DNA of 64,000 nt from Petunia secreta (Eukaryota > Streptophyta > Magnoliopsida > Solanales > Solanaceae): NCBI GenBank assembly GCA_029990175.1, contig JARKIP010000490.1, positions 62,001-126,000 on the forward strand. The letters run 5' to 3'. Below are positions 9,613 to 19,318 of this stretch, piece by piece. A program made the translations under genes and the position numbers. Positions within the stretch are counted from its first letter, which is position 1, and every line of letters starts with the position of its first letter. Under the pieces are notes generated by a model that was not told the DNA's origin, did not search any database, and saw only the letters and a list, made by a program, of their open reading frames with translations.

Positions 9613-9930
9613 TTATAATTTACAGCATTCACTAAATATAATGATTTGCTTGTTTACTAGTTCATATTCACTAGATTGATGCAACTCTAGTAATAATTTT
9701 AAGAAAAATAGTCTAAAACTAGAGACTATCTCTTGTTTAGATAGAATCTCTAATTCTAATTCTTTATTACCTATGGTTCTTGCTATAACAAGATCTTGAC
9801 TAAGTTCTGTATACTTTTCATCACTTCGATTTATGTATTCAACTAACTTTTCTAGATTTTCTATATCAAGATTGGTGACTATATCTAATGCATTTTGTAT
9901 ATCACTTTTGTTTGGATTAATAATAGTCAT
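9613..9930 (-). CDS. Small leader ORF of the pararetrovirus, 105 aa, unknown function
   Basis: An uninterrupted 105-codon frame with ATG at 9930 lies in the leader between the promoter (near 10378) and the PBS, and stops 16 nt before the PBS. The product is mostly charged and leucine-rich, with likely helical or coiled-coil character; no catalytic motif or membrane segment is seen. Some caulimovirids have a small ORF near the PBS, but I cannot match this one to a named family. It is one of few viral frames here without a stop, which may be chance given its size. Confidence 0.45.
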   Translation of the reverse strand: MTIINPNKSDIQNALDIVTNLDIENLEKLVEYINRSDEKYTELSQDLVIARTIGNKELELEILSKQEIVSSFRLFFLKLLLELHQSSEYELVNKQIIIFSECCKL

Positions 9931-10257
9931 TTAAAGAATATAGTTCTATCAGAAGCATGCATTAAAAGAACAAATCTATATTTAACTAAATATTAAACAT
10001 TCTTGGGTTAGCATAAATACCTTTTGTGCCCACTTCGCTTCCTTTAATATCTGCGCAATCTCCTAGATCCGCAACCTGTGCCTCACTAATCCTAACTTCG
10101 GCCTTGAAGATTTTAACTATGCTTGCCGTATATGGATTAAAGGCTGGGTCTCTAAGATTCTTTTAAGAGAGTTGAGATATTAACGTTGGCTAATTTGGAC
10201 AGAAGGTAAATAGTTAAAACAAGAACATGTAGTATTTAGATAAAAAGACACATCTCT

Positions 10258-10385
10258 TTTATTCAATACTTCTTCAGAACTATACAAGAAGATTTTTAGA
10301 ACATAGTGAAGGGATACACACAATACTCAATTATAAGTGAACTTGAGCTGTGTTCTCCTTCTCTGAACTGAGCGTTATATAGAGG
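10258..10385 (-). promoter_or_regulatory. Pararetroviral promoter with TATA box and downstream poly(A) signal
   Basis: On the minus strand CTATATAAC (10382-10374) lies about 210 nt after the end of the transactivator-like ORF. A transcription start would fall near 10345. An AATAAA (plus-strand tttatt at 10258-10263) sits about 85 nt further downstream, the usual caulimovirid arrangement in which the signal is bypassed once and used at the second pass to give terminally redundant RNA. A TGACG motif (as-1-like half site) is at 10502-10506, upstream of the TATA box. Activity is not shown by sequence alone. Confidence 0.65.
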
Positions 10386-10595
10386 CTCAATTGTCTAATA
10401 TTGTAGTGGAGAAAATCAGACTAGACTACTTTCTCCCTAGCCATAATTTCTACTTTACACTTGTTCCACCACTTAACCATTTTGGGTCTTGTCTAGCAGA
10501 GTGACGAGACCTTAGTATGCAAGGTGTCTCCTTTTTTGAATAGTATTTTAACTTTTTTGAAATGCTGATTTTCATTCTTTTACACGTGGTATGTT

Positions 10596-11822
10596 CTACA
10601 ATATAATTTCAAAATCCATTTCATCTCCTTCTTCTGATATTTCTTTCTTTTTCTGACAGTAATGACACTGATGCGATATTCCTTCGTCGTGATTCATTAT
10701 TTCACATAGCCTTTTTAGGGTAACTAGATGTCCTCCAAGCATTCCTCGATTTATCTTTTCGAACAAGGTTCTCAGATATCGTACATTAGCCATCATAGGT
10801 TCATGTTTATCCTTATAACTTATTATTATCATTTTTTCTGTTAAACTGTACACCCAGAACTTTTTCTCATCAGCTTCTTTTCTAAGTGCTTTGTATAATA
10901 CCTTAGCTCCTAAGTCTCTTCTGAAGAATACCCATTCTTCTGAGAATTTTGGGACTTGATCATATTTTTCTTTTTCTATAATTCCACGAAGCTGGTTAGT
11001 AGAAGCAACCTTAATTAAATAATTTGAAGAAGAGGTAAAGTCCGGAGCTGCACTAATTATCTTCATAAATATAATTCCTTGAGGTTGACATCCTTTAATA
11101 AAGGCTTGGACTGCATTCTTAATAAGATCTGGGAACAACTTGATTGCTTCTAAATCTTTCTTAAAATAAATTGTATCAATAAATCCATATTTGAATAGTC
11201 TGTATGAATGCTCAGGTTCTACGCCTCCTGGAAATATCGTAATTCTAAGATATACTCCAGCGTATTCGATAACAAATGTTCTTCGGTTAGGACTATCTTT
11301 TTCAAAATTTCCATCATACATAAATTCAACTATGGCTTTGTATTCTTCCATGAATGTTTCCTTTTCTTTACGAAATCTTTCTTCAACATTCTTTTTCATA
11401 TCCGTAGTGCAAGATCTTTTTAATAATTCTGAGTAAGAATTACTACTCATGGGATATTTATCCCTAGTCTCTTCTTTAGGCTTTTCAACCTCTTTCTCAA
11501 ATACCGGTTCCGATTTTGGTTTAGTAACTTCCTCGGACTGAGTTACATTGCTAGGTTGTTCTGGAATTTTTTCAAATTCTTCTAAATTCTTTATAGAATC
11601 ATATAGAGAATTTAGTCTCTCTTTATGATAGAGCTCAATTTCTTTTCTTTGGTGTATTTCTTTTTCTAATTTTCGGAATTCTTTTTCCACTTCTTCTTTG
11701 TATTTCTTTATTTGTTGATCGGATTCTCCAAGTGCTAAATCAAATGCTGCTTTCATTTTGCAAACTTCTTCCAACATCTTTTCTTTGATTTGATAATCCA
11801 TTTCTAGATAAGAAATCTGCAT
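10596..11822 (-). CDS. Inclusion-body matrix / translational transactivator-like protein
   Basis: The frame is open from 11933 to 10596, but the upstream end overlaps RNase H coding sequence in another frame. Realistic starts are therefore the ATGs at 11822 or 11801, giving about 400 residues. The first third is a charged coiled coil rich in Lys and Glu; the middle is globular; near the C-terminus is a CHYCQKKK zinc-ribbon-like pair. In caulimovirids with a separate last ORF this protein forms the viroplasm and lets ribosomes reinitiate on polycistronic RNA. It follows RNase H directly and precedes the promoter. It is intact in this copy, unlike its neighbours. The call rests on position, coiled coil and Cys motif. 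Confidence 0.65.
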   Translation of the reverse strand: MQISYLEMDYQIKEKMLEEVCKMKAAFDLALGESDQQIKKYKEEVEKEFRKLEKEIHQRKEIELYHKERLNSLYDSIKNLEEFEKIPEQPSNVTQSEEVTKPKSEPVFEKEVEKPKEETRDKYPMSSNSYSELLKRSCTTDMKKNVEERFRKEKETFMEEYKAIVEFMYDGNFEKDSPNRRTFVIEYAGVYLRITIFPGGVEPEHSYRLFKYGFIDTIYFKKDLEAIKLFPDLIKNAVQAFIKGCQPQGIIFMKIISAAPDFTSSSNYLIKVASTNQLRGIIEKEKYDQVPKFSEEWVFFRRDLGAKVLYKALRKEADEKKFWVYSLTEKMIIISYKDKHEPMMANVRYLRTLFEKINRGMLGGHLVTLKRLCEIMNHDEGISHQCHYCQKKKEISEEGDEMDFEIIL

Positions 11823-12200
11823 GAAAGTTGTGAGCGCCTTTAATAATCTAAATTTTAAAAGTATAGCTTGATAGAAGTACCTGCCACCTGATCCTTCTCC
11901 TGTTAGCGATACTTCCAGAAATCTTATTTTCAATAAATGCTTTAACCTGAGTATTATCAGTCCTTAATATGAATTCTTTCCTTATTAACCATATTTCAAA
12001 GGTTTTTATTGCTCTAATTACAGCTAGTAACTCTTTTTCATTTATATCATAATTTAATTATGCTCCTCGAAATCCTCCAGATGCATATCTAAGAACTATT
12101 TCATCGCCTTGCCTTTTTAATACTGCTCCCCAATATTTATCGGAGGCATCTGTTTCTAATATTAATTCATCTTCATCCTTTGGGACAGGCATTGGTTTTA
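11801..12200 (-). pseudogene. Viral RNase H domain, degraded
   Basis: After a frameshift near 12200 the minus strand reads an RNase H domain with a TDAS motif near 12150, a later LRTDN motif near 11965, and a terminal region overlapping the start of the transactivator-like ORF near 11810. An in-frame stop lies near 12058. It directly follows RT, as in all caulimovirids, and would remove the RNA template during reverse transcription. The frameshift and stop mean that no functional enzyme is made. Confidence 0.7.
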
Positions 12201-13150
12201 ACTCTCTTATAGCTTCCTTTTTTTCCTCTTAATTTTTTCTGTAAGTTTTCTCTTAATTTTGCCACATTTTTTATAAAATTATTTGCATAGCTTAAATGTC
12301 CTAAGAAGCTTTGTAGTTGTCTTTTGTCACTAAATTCATTAGGAAAATCTAAGATACTTTTAGCTATATGAGGTTGTAATTCTACTTCTCCCTTACATAT
12401 AATCAAACCTAAATATTCTATTTTTTCCTTTTCTATTTCTGCTTTCTTTTTTGATAATACTAATCCATTCTTAAAAGCTTCTACTGCAAATACAAATAAA
12501 TGCTTATTATGATCTTCCCAATTATTAGAGTATACTTGTATATCATCTATATATATTATTATAAAATCACTATACCTTTTATATATAGCATCTAACTTTT
12601 CTTGAAATATACTTGGGGCTGTTTTTAGTCCCATAGGTAAGACATTCCATTCATAATGTCCTTGGGGTGCACTAAAAGCAGTGCATTCCTTAGAATCTTT
12701 CTCTAATTCTATTTGGAAAAATCCTGATTTACAATCAAATTTAGAATATATTTTGCTATCTATTTTTTTTTCAAATATTAATTCTTTTCTTAGCAAAGGA
12801 TAACTATAATCCATCACATTTTTATTGAGAGGCTTATAATTTATTACAAGCCTTGGCTTTCCTCTTTTTTCTTCACTCCAGTTTCTAACCAAGAAACTTG
12901 CACAATTATAAGGACTTTTACTTTTTCTAATTAAATTATATTTTAGAAGTTCATCCATAATAACCTTATAGTCCTTCTCATCTTCTACACTATATAACAT
13001 TGGCTTTTGTTTATTAGGTTCCTTGTCCTTTAATTCTATTTTTATTTTCTTGCTATATTGTCTACATTCTTTAAATGCTAGAGGATTGTCTTCAAAGCAT
13101 TTTTCTACAAGTTCTAATGTTTTCTGTTTTATAATAGGACTTTGTTTATA
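12173..13150 (-). pseudogene. Viral reverse transcriptase
   Basis: The frame is open from 13000 to 12173 and its upstream part reaches about 13150 through a frameshift. It contains the RT palm signature YIDDI (about 12540-12556), a KPRLVINYKPLN block, a FDCKSGFFQIELE block and a SAPQGHYEWNVLPMGLKTAP block, in the normal order for caulimovirid and Ty3/gypsy RT. It replicates the viral genome through the RNA intermediate. It follows the protease and precedes RNase H. The core is intact, but both ends are separated from their neighbours by frameshifts. Confidence 0.9.
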
Positions 13151-13641
13151 TCTATATCTTGATTTTTTGTTTTTCTTATCGGTATTAACCCACCACGCTT
13201 GCTGCGCGTTCTATATATATGTCTATATACTTGTTGTATTCTAGGTGTAGAAATTTTATTTCCACATAGAGTTATTAGGATGGTCCTAGTGGGTTCAATA
13301 ATAAAAGGTAAATATTTATTAACAAAATTCATTCCTATTAACATATCACATCCTATATGTGGATAGTAGTAGACTTCTTCCATTAACAATTCGTATTGAC
13401 TTATAACTATCCATAATTTTCCAATACCTTTATCAAAAGTGGTTTGTCTATTGTGGATATCAACTCCTACTACCTTTTGAAGTTCCTTAATTTCTTCAAT
13501 GGGATAGGAGATGAAGTTCATTCCACTTCCCGTATCTACATATGCATGATATGTCTTTCCTTTTATTTCTACTTTTATATAAATAGTAATTTTCTTTTGT
13601 ATTATTTTAACTAGTTCTAGGTATTTGGATTCTTCTTCCAT
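13129..13641 (-). pseudogene. Viral aspartic protease domain (second, DTG type)
   Basis: An open frame of 170 codons contains the retropepsin active-site motif VDTGSG near 13530 and, about 70 residues later, the MLIGMNF motif typical of the second conserved retropepsin block. The domain would cut the viral polyprotein. A Lys/Arg-rich tail leads towards RT, which is reached only through a frameshift near 13150. The next unit upstream (13607-13960) is also protease-like. Confidence 0.8.
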
Positions 13642-13960
13642 AGTATGTCAGTTCTACATATTCTTCGGTTATTATATAGGAATCAAATAATCTAAGAAAA
13701 TCATTTCCTAATAATAATTTATTAGAAGTACTACGTTCTACTACGTCTATTTTGATAGGAATTTTTATAGACTCCTTTTTTATAGTTTCTACTAGTAAAT
13801 CTATCTCTACATATTTATTTATTTCATATTCATTTCCAAAGTAGTCTTCATATTTATAGGATTCTATCAAATCTTTATATCTATGATTTTTTATCAGACT
13901 TTCCTTCAATATGACTTGTTCCTGCACCATTATCTATTATAATCACATAATAACTTATAC
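13607..13960 (-). pseudogene. Protease-like domain (first, DNG type)
   Basis: The end of the movement-protein frame reads VIIIDNGAGTS near 13940, resembling a retropepsin active site with Asn in place of Thr/Ser. About 85 residues later, in the overlapping frame 13930-13607, the motif LLLGNDFL appears near 13700, like the second retropepsin block. The two parts are in different frames with overlap near 13881-13930. The spacing equals that of the following DTG domain, so the region may be a duplicated, degenerate protease. It could also be a chance resemblance at the end of the movement protein. Confidence 0.5.
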
Positions 13961-14330
13961 TTTCATTTATTACCGAAACTAAAATATTATATTGCCCTGC
14001 TCTATTATTTTTAGTTAAGTCAAATCTGGTTCTATCTTTTAAGGCACTACTTCCTATCCTTAAAGTCCTACTTCCTTCAAAACTTATTCTTCTTTGTACG
14101 GGAATTCTAGACTCTGTTAAAGCTCTCTGCACTTTATCAAATTCCATATATAAATCCTCAGGCAAAGTTATTTCACTTTTATCTATTATTGGTTCGTATT
14201 CTAGATTAGAATTAAATAGTTTTGGTATTAAACATTTCTTACCTCCTAGCTTATCTTTTATCACATGTTTGCTAGTGAAAGCATACACTACTTTAGCAGT
14301 AATGCTAATTGCATCACTATTGGGTTTCAC
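13946..14330 (-). pseudogene. Second copy of the movement-protein C-terminal region
   Basis: This DNA is almost the same as 1-about 385, in the same orientation. It is joined at 14328-14330 directly to the PBS region, with loss of the coat protein and the first part of the movement protein. The joint shows the 3-nt overlap tca shared by both source sequences. It marks the upstream end of the viral insert. Confidence 0.8.
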
Positions 14331-14354
14331 TCCTGCTCTGATACCAATGAATTT
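14331..14354 (-). other. Viral PBS fragment and virus/retrotransposon junction
   Basis: Bases 14331-14352 match 9581-9602 and include a complete PBS (14335-14346). From about 14343 the same bases can also be read as Ty3/gypsy RT sequence leading into the YFDD motif, so up to about 10 nt are shared by both partners. The viral end therefore lies at the site of minus-strand priming, where the viral DNA has a natural discontinuity. Confidence 0.7.
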
Positions 14355-17133
14355 GTAGTTGTCTATTTTGATGATATCTTGATATATAGCAAGTCAATAA
14401 ATGATCATGTTGTCCATTTAAGGAAAGTACTTGAAGTGCTAAGAGCTAAAAAGCTCTATGCCAATTTTAAGAAATGTGCCTTTTGTGTTGAAAAGGTTGT
14501 CTTCTTAGGTTTTGTTGTTAGTTAAAATGGTGTAGAGGTTAATGACTCCAAATTTGAAGCCATTAGAGATTGGCCTATTCCTACCACCATGTCTCATGTG
14601 AGGAGTTTTCATGGCCTTGCTAGTTCCTATAGGCGATTTGCTAGGGACTTTAGCACCATTGCCGCACTACTCACCGAGTTGGTGAAAAAAGACAAACCCT
14701 TTGTGTGGGGAGAGCCTCAAGAGAAGGCTTTCTAAGAGTTGAAAAGTAGGTTGAGTACCTCCCCTTTGTTGCAATTGCCCGACTTCGAAAAGGCATTTGA
14801 GATTGAATGTGATGCCTCAAGGGTGGGTATTGGGGGTGTTCTCATGCAAAAAGGGAAACTTATTGCCTACTTTAGTGAAACCTTGAATTACTCTACGTAT
14901 GACAAGGAGTTGTATGCCCAAGTGAGAGCTCTAACTTATTGGTGATGCAATATAAAATGGCCTAAACGACAACCATCAAAAGCCAAGCTCGAGAGCACAT
15001 TACGAGTCAAGGCCTCCAGAAACATCTTGAAGATCATGCATTGGAGCGCCAACGACGGAGGAAACAGTGCAGGAAACAGGGCATCACGAAACAGGGCAAA
15101 ACAGGGGAGCACACTGGGAGCTCACTGCCTGCCGGAGAAGATTTGCTCTGCGCGATCGCGAAGAGTAGTTGATTGCCCTGCGCGACAGTGCACCACTGCA
15201 CGCGAAGGCGAAGCTGAGGAATGCTGGAGACCTGCGCAATCGCGAGCCCCTTGGCGCGATCGCGATGCTTTGACGAGTTGCCTGCGCGATTGCGAAGGGT
15301 TAATGTGTAGCAGCGGACCAGAATCAGCTTCAGGGTCAATTTTGTCCATTTACCATTGTAAATGTATAAATAGCACATTAGCTCTTCATTTCATTAGTTA
15401 GCCATTGTTTAGAAGAGAGAATTGAGAGAGAACATTGAAGAGGCCGAGCCCTTCTTGTTTGAGCCCGAGGCTCGTGTATGTCTCGACTTGGAACCTATGG
15501 AGATCGACACCTAGCTTGATTCCATTGTAAGGTTCGAGTTTCCCTTCTCCCTTTTGAATTCAATTAACGTTAGTGAATTGAATTCGATTCTTTCTTCTAT
15601 TTCTTGCCTTCCTAGTCTTCGATTTCTTGTTATCTTTATCGCTTCCGCCTTGTATGTGTCGTGTTTAGCTTCCGCTCGTTTTGGGTTGCATCAATTGGCA
15701 ACACTATCTTTGGCCTAGGTACTTTGTGATTAACAGTGATCATGAGTCACTCAAACATCTTAGATGTCCAGAGAAGTTGAACAAGAGACATGACAAGTAG
15801 GTGGAGTTCATTGAGACTTTTCTCTATGTAATTCATTACAAGAAAGGAAAGGACAATCTTGTAGCCGATGCACTTTCTAGGAAGTTCGCTCTTGGTACCG
15901 CTCTTGCTTCTAGGCTTATGGGTTTTTAGAGTATAAAGTTGATGTACGAACATGACCCAAAGCTCAAGAGCATTTATGATTCTCTAGTGAGTGGGAAGAG
16001 GGTGTAGAAATACCAATGGCTAGATGGCTACATTTTAAAGAATGAGAGAGTGTGTATCCACGAGTCCTCTTGGAGAGAATTGCTAGTGCGAGAAGCACAT
16101 TGTGGGGGCTTGATGGGTCACTTTGGGGACGACAAGACTATGGCCATATTTAAAGAGCAATTCCATCGGCCAAAAATAAGGCCTCTTGTGGAATGCTTTT
16201 GCAATGTTCTTTTAGATTGCAAAAAGGCTAAGTCTAGATCCAACACCTATGGCTTGTACACTCCTTTGCCCGTACCTACTCGTCTATGGGTTGATATCTC
16301 TATTGATTTTGTTATGGTCTTACCCCGAACTAGAGGAGGTCATGATAGCATTTATGTTGTCGTTGATAGATTCTCCAAAATGGGTCACTTCATTCCGTGA
16401 AAAAAGAGTAAAAATGCACAACATGTTGCTTTCTTGTTCATTGATAATGTGTTAAAGTTGCATGGTGTGCCTCGTACAATTACGAGCGATAGGGCACTAA
16501 GTTCCTTAGCCATTTTTGGAAGTGTTTGTGGGTGCTCTTGGCACAAAATTATTGTTCTCCACGTCCCATCATCCTCAAACCGATGGGCAAACCAAGGTGG
16601 TGAACCGAATCTTGGGAGCTCTACTTTGAGCTATGACCAAAGGTAAGGTTGGGGACATGGATTGATAGGTTACCACTCATGGAGTTTGCATACAATATTA
16701 CTTTCCATAGAATGATTGGCATGACTCCTTTTGAGTGTGTTTATGGCTTTAATCTTTTGATTCCACTTGATTTTACCCCTTTGCCAAGGGATGCAATTGT
16801 TAATTTTGAAGGTAGGAACTAAGACAAGGCTTTGCTTGAGCTTCATGCTAAGGCGAAGAAGAACTTGGAGGAGGCCTATGAAAGGGTGGCATCCAAAAAG
16901 AACAAGGGAAGAAAGAAGGTAGAACTTAAGAAAGGAGATTGGGTGTGGGTGCACTTCCCCAAAGAGAAGTTTCCAAACCATAGGAAAGGGAAGTTGGCAC
17001 CAAGGGGAGATGGACCATTCCAAGTTCTCTCGAAGATCAACAACAATGCCTATGTGATTGACTTGCCGGGTGAGTATAATGTTTCTTGCACTTTCAATAT
17101 TTTCTAACTTGACTCTTTGTGATGTAGGTGATA
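14347..17133 (+). pseudogene. Element 0: degraded Ty3/gypsy RT-RNaseH-integrase (interrupted by a solo LTR)
   Basis: Reading starts within RT at VVVYFDDILIYSK (about 14355) and continues through the RT thumb, RNase H (IECDASRVGIGG near 14800; YSTYDKELYA near 14890), then after the solo LTR resumes at 15699 with VADALSRKFAL, the integrase zinc-binding region (16080-16220) and the catalytic core (WVDISIDF near 16290; a disturbed second Asp block near 16475), and the integrase C-terminus (LEEAYERVASKKNKGRKK near 16865; GDGPFQVL near 17010). Many stops and frameshifts are present (for example near 14522, 14734, 15799 and 16398). The 5' half and 5' LTR are missing because the viral sequence begins here. 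Element 2 inserted at 17133. Confidence 0.88.
14943..15693 (+). mobile_element. Solo LTR of the element 2 family
   Basis: A 751-bp LTR from TGATGCA to TGCATCA is flanked by the perfect 5-bp duplication ATTGG (14938-14942 and 15694-15698) and interrupts the RNase H of element 0. It matches the reverse complement of the LTRs of element 2, including the GCGATCGC-type motifs (15150-15300). No internal sequence remains, so it arose by LTR-LTR recombination. Confidence 0.92.
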
Positions 17134-17928
17134 TGATGCAATCTAAAACGAGCGGAAGCTAAACACGATACAAATATGCGGAAGCGACAAACAAGATACG
17201 AGATATCTAAAAGATATCGAGAAATTCAAGAATAGGAAGGCAAGAAATAGAATAAAGAATCGAATTCAATTCATAAACGATGATTGAATTCAAAGGGAGA
17301 AGGGAAACTTGAACTTTACAATGGAATCAAACTAGGTGTCGATCTCCACAGGCTCCAAGTCGAGACATACACGAGCCTCGGGCTCCAACAAGAAGGGCTC
17401 GGCCTCTTCAATGTTCTCTTTCAATTCTATCTTCTAAAATGACTAACTAATGAAATGAAAGAGCTAATGTGCTACTTATACATTTACATTGATAAATGGA
17501 CAAAACTTGCCCCTGAAGCTGATTCTGGTCCGCTGCTCAACTCCAAGACATCGCGATCGCCCTAGGAGACACGCGACCGCGCAGGCAACACTTCAAAGCA
17601 TCGCAATAGCGCCAAGAGGCTCGCTATCGCGCAGGTCTCCAGCATTCTTCAGCTTCGCCTTCGCGTGCAGTGGTGCGATGTCGCACAGGGCAATCAACAA
17701 CTCTTTGCGATCGCCAAGAGCAACTCTTCTTCGGCAGGCAGTGAGATCCCAGTGTGCTCCCCTGTTTTTCCCTATTTTGTGCTGCCCTGTTTCCTGCACT
17801 GTTTTCCTCCGTCGTTGGCGCTCCAATGCATGATCTTCAAGATGTCTCCGGAGGCCTTGACTCGTATCCCTTGTGCTCTCGAGCTTCGCTTTTGATGGTT
17901 GTCGTTTAGGCCGATTTACATTGCATCA
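17134..17928 (-). repeat. Element 2 3' LTR
   Basis: The 795-bp LTR starts TGATGCAATC and ends TTGCATCA on the plus strand. GCGATCGC-type motifs at 17550-17720 are partly decayed (for example to GCAATAGC), as expected for loss of methylated CpG. It is preceded (minus sense) by a polypurine tract at 17929-17942. Confidence 0.9.
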
Positions 17929-18061
17929 TCCTCCCCTTCTTGAAAGGATTTCGTCCTCGAAGACGAAATCGAACCATCAAAACCTACAATCAAAGCAAGC
18001 ACAACCAAAATTTCCTACTTCACAAGTAGGTTAGCTTAACAAGAATAAGTGCAAGTGGTAT

Positions 18062-19318
18062 GGAAAACACACTCTTGTGATAGAGCCAAGCATCAATACC
18101 TATGAAAAAGCTTATGTCCCCAAAAGAGACAACAAATTCTTTGCTCGACAAGAACAAGCACTCATAATCAAAACAAGCAAGGAGATCAAGGATATGAATT
18201 TAGCAATTAAATTCCCCACGACCCCTAAGCCCATGACCAAAACACCAAGCCTTCAATTCAATTTTATGACAAAGTGACACATCGGCTTTGGCATGACCAA
18301 CACTGAAGGTGTGCTCAACACATGGGATGGAGTAAGTAACATAGTTCAATTCACAACTAACATCGACCACTCCACTCCCCTTCTTAAGAGCATTCTTACA
18401 CACACAGAGAGGTACCTCCTCACCTCAAAATTTTCCTCCAAGACAACCCTCGCCACTAGACAAACTCCCAAGGGAGGTCTCAAACAACGGATTATCTATA
18501 GAGTTAGGCATTCCAATACAAGGAGGTTCAAACCTATACTCTACTCTAGTTTGATACAATTCACCATTTTCATTAAAGTTGCCCTCATACAAAGGATTAG
18601 TATAGGCACACTTCTCGAGTTCATTGGCAAGCAAAGGTGAAGTTCTCAAACTAGAGACAACATCTACACTTGAGGAGTCATCGAACGCAAGTCGATCTAT
18701 CTCATTCTCAAGAGGCTCCTCAAGGTTACAACCTTCCTCACTACGACACAAGATACCACCGCTAGCAAATAAGCAATCAAAGGGAAGAATAGGATAATCA
18801 TGCAATTTATCTTCTCCTTTATCAAACATGGGTGGGGTGTCATAACAAGGTTCATAAACTAGGTCAACCTCAACATTTTCATTAAAGAGAGGTTCAATGA
18901 AAACTAAGCTCACATCATGATGTGGCTTTTCAACCCTCTCAACTAGTGGTTCATTGGCATACACAAGTTGACCTAAAGGCTCTACACTAGTTGCAAACAC
19001 ATTATAGTCATGCAAATCATCAACTAGCCTAGAGTTCTCACTAACAACATCACAAGACAAGGAAGTATCATGCTCAAGGAAGGAAGAACTTTCACATACC
19101 TTTGAAGTGTCATGAATGTCTCCACCTTGTAGCTCACATTCGGCATCTCCTTCACCTTGTCTTTCCATCCTGGAACATGGTTGAGGCTCCATCGGTTTGC
19201 CTCCAAGAATTCCTACACAAGAACTCAAACACATAGAAGAAAGAGATAAAGGGTTAAGGTTAGAATAGGGGGTGTCCTCACTCTCAATTTTTCTTTTTCC
19301 CTCTTTCTTTTCCCTCAT
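18062..19318 (-). pseudogene. Unknown retroelement module in element 2
   Basis: The minus-strand frame from 19318 to 18425 continues after a frameshift at 18403-18200 and reaches an IDAWLYHKSVFS motif at about 18106-18070. It shares with elements 1 and 5 the ordered motifs RKIESEDTPYSNL, CVG.LGG...EPQP, PHHDVS, (N)LEE...FDDSSS, LYQTRVE..FEPP and ALKKGSGV. It is acidic and Ser-rich with no catalytic motif that I recognise. The protease-like frame ends at 19315 in AAAAAAATGA, overlapping this start, so the two may have been one frame or may be joined by ribosomal frameshifting. Confidence 0.7.

Larger units (their letters stand above)
1..14354 (-). mobile_element. Endogenous pararetrovirus (Solendovirus-like caulimovirid), interrupted by element 1
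   Basis: The minus strand carries, from 14354 to 1, movement-protein C-terminus, protease, RT, RNase H, a transactivator-like ORF, a TATA promoter with leader, a tRNA-Met PBS, coat protein with a zinc knuckle, and movement protein. Without the 6.3-kb retrotransposon at 2782-9063 and counting the repeated movement-protein end once, the viral part is about 7.7 kb, the size of one caulimovirid genome. The movement-protein C-terminus occurs twice (1-about 420 and 13946-14330), so the insert exceeds one genome unit. Many frameshifts and stops show an old copy. There is no integrase, as expected for this family. Assignment to Solendovirus rests on gene order and is inference; a related caulimovirid genus is possible. 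The left end lies outside the window. Confidence 0.85.

Noticed and set aside
15027..15401. Open frames of 114-124 codons on both strands within the solo LTR
   Set aside because: They are produced by the GC-rich palindromic repeats of the LTR and occur in every LTR copy of the family without coding features.
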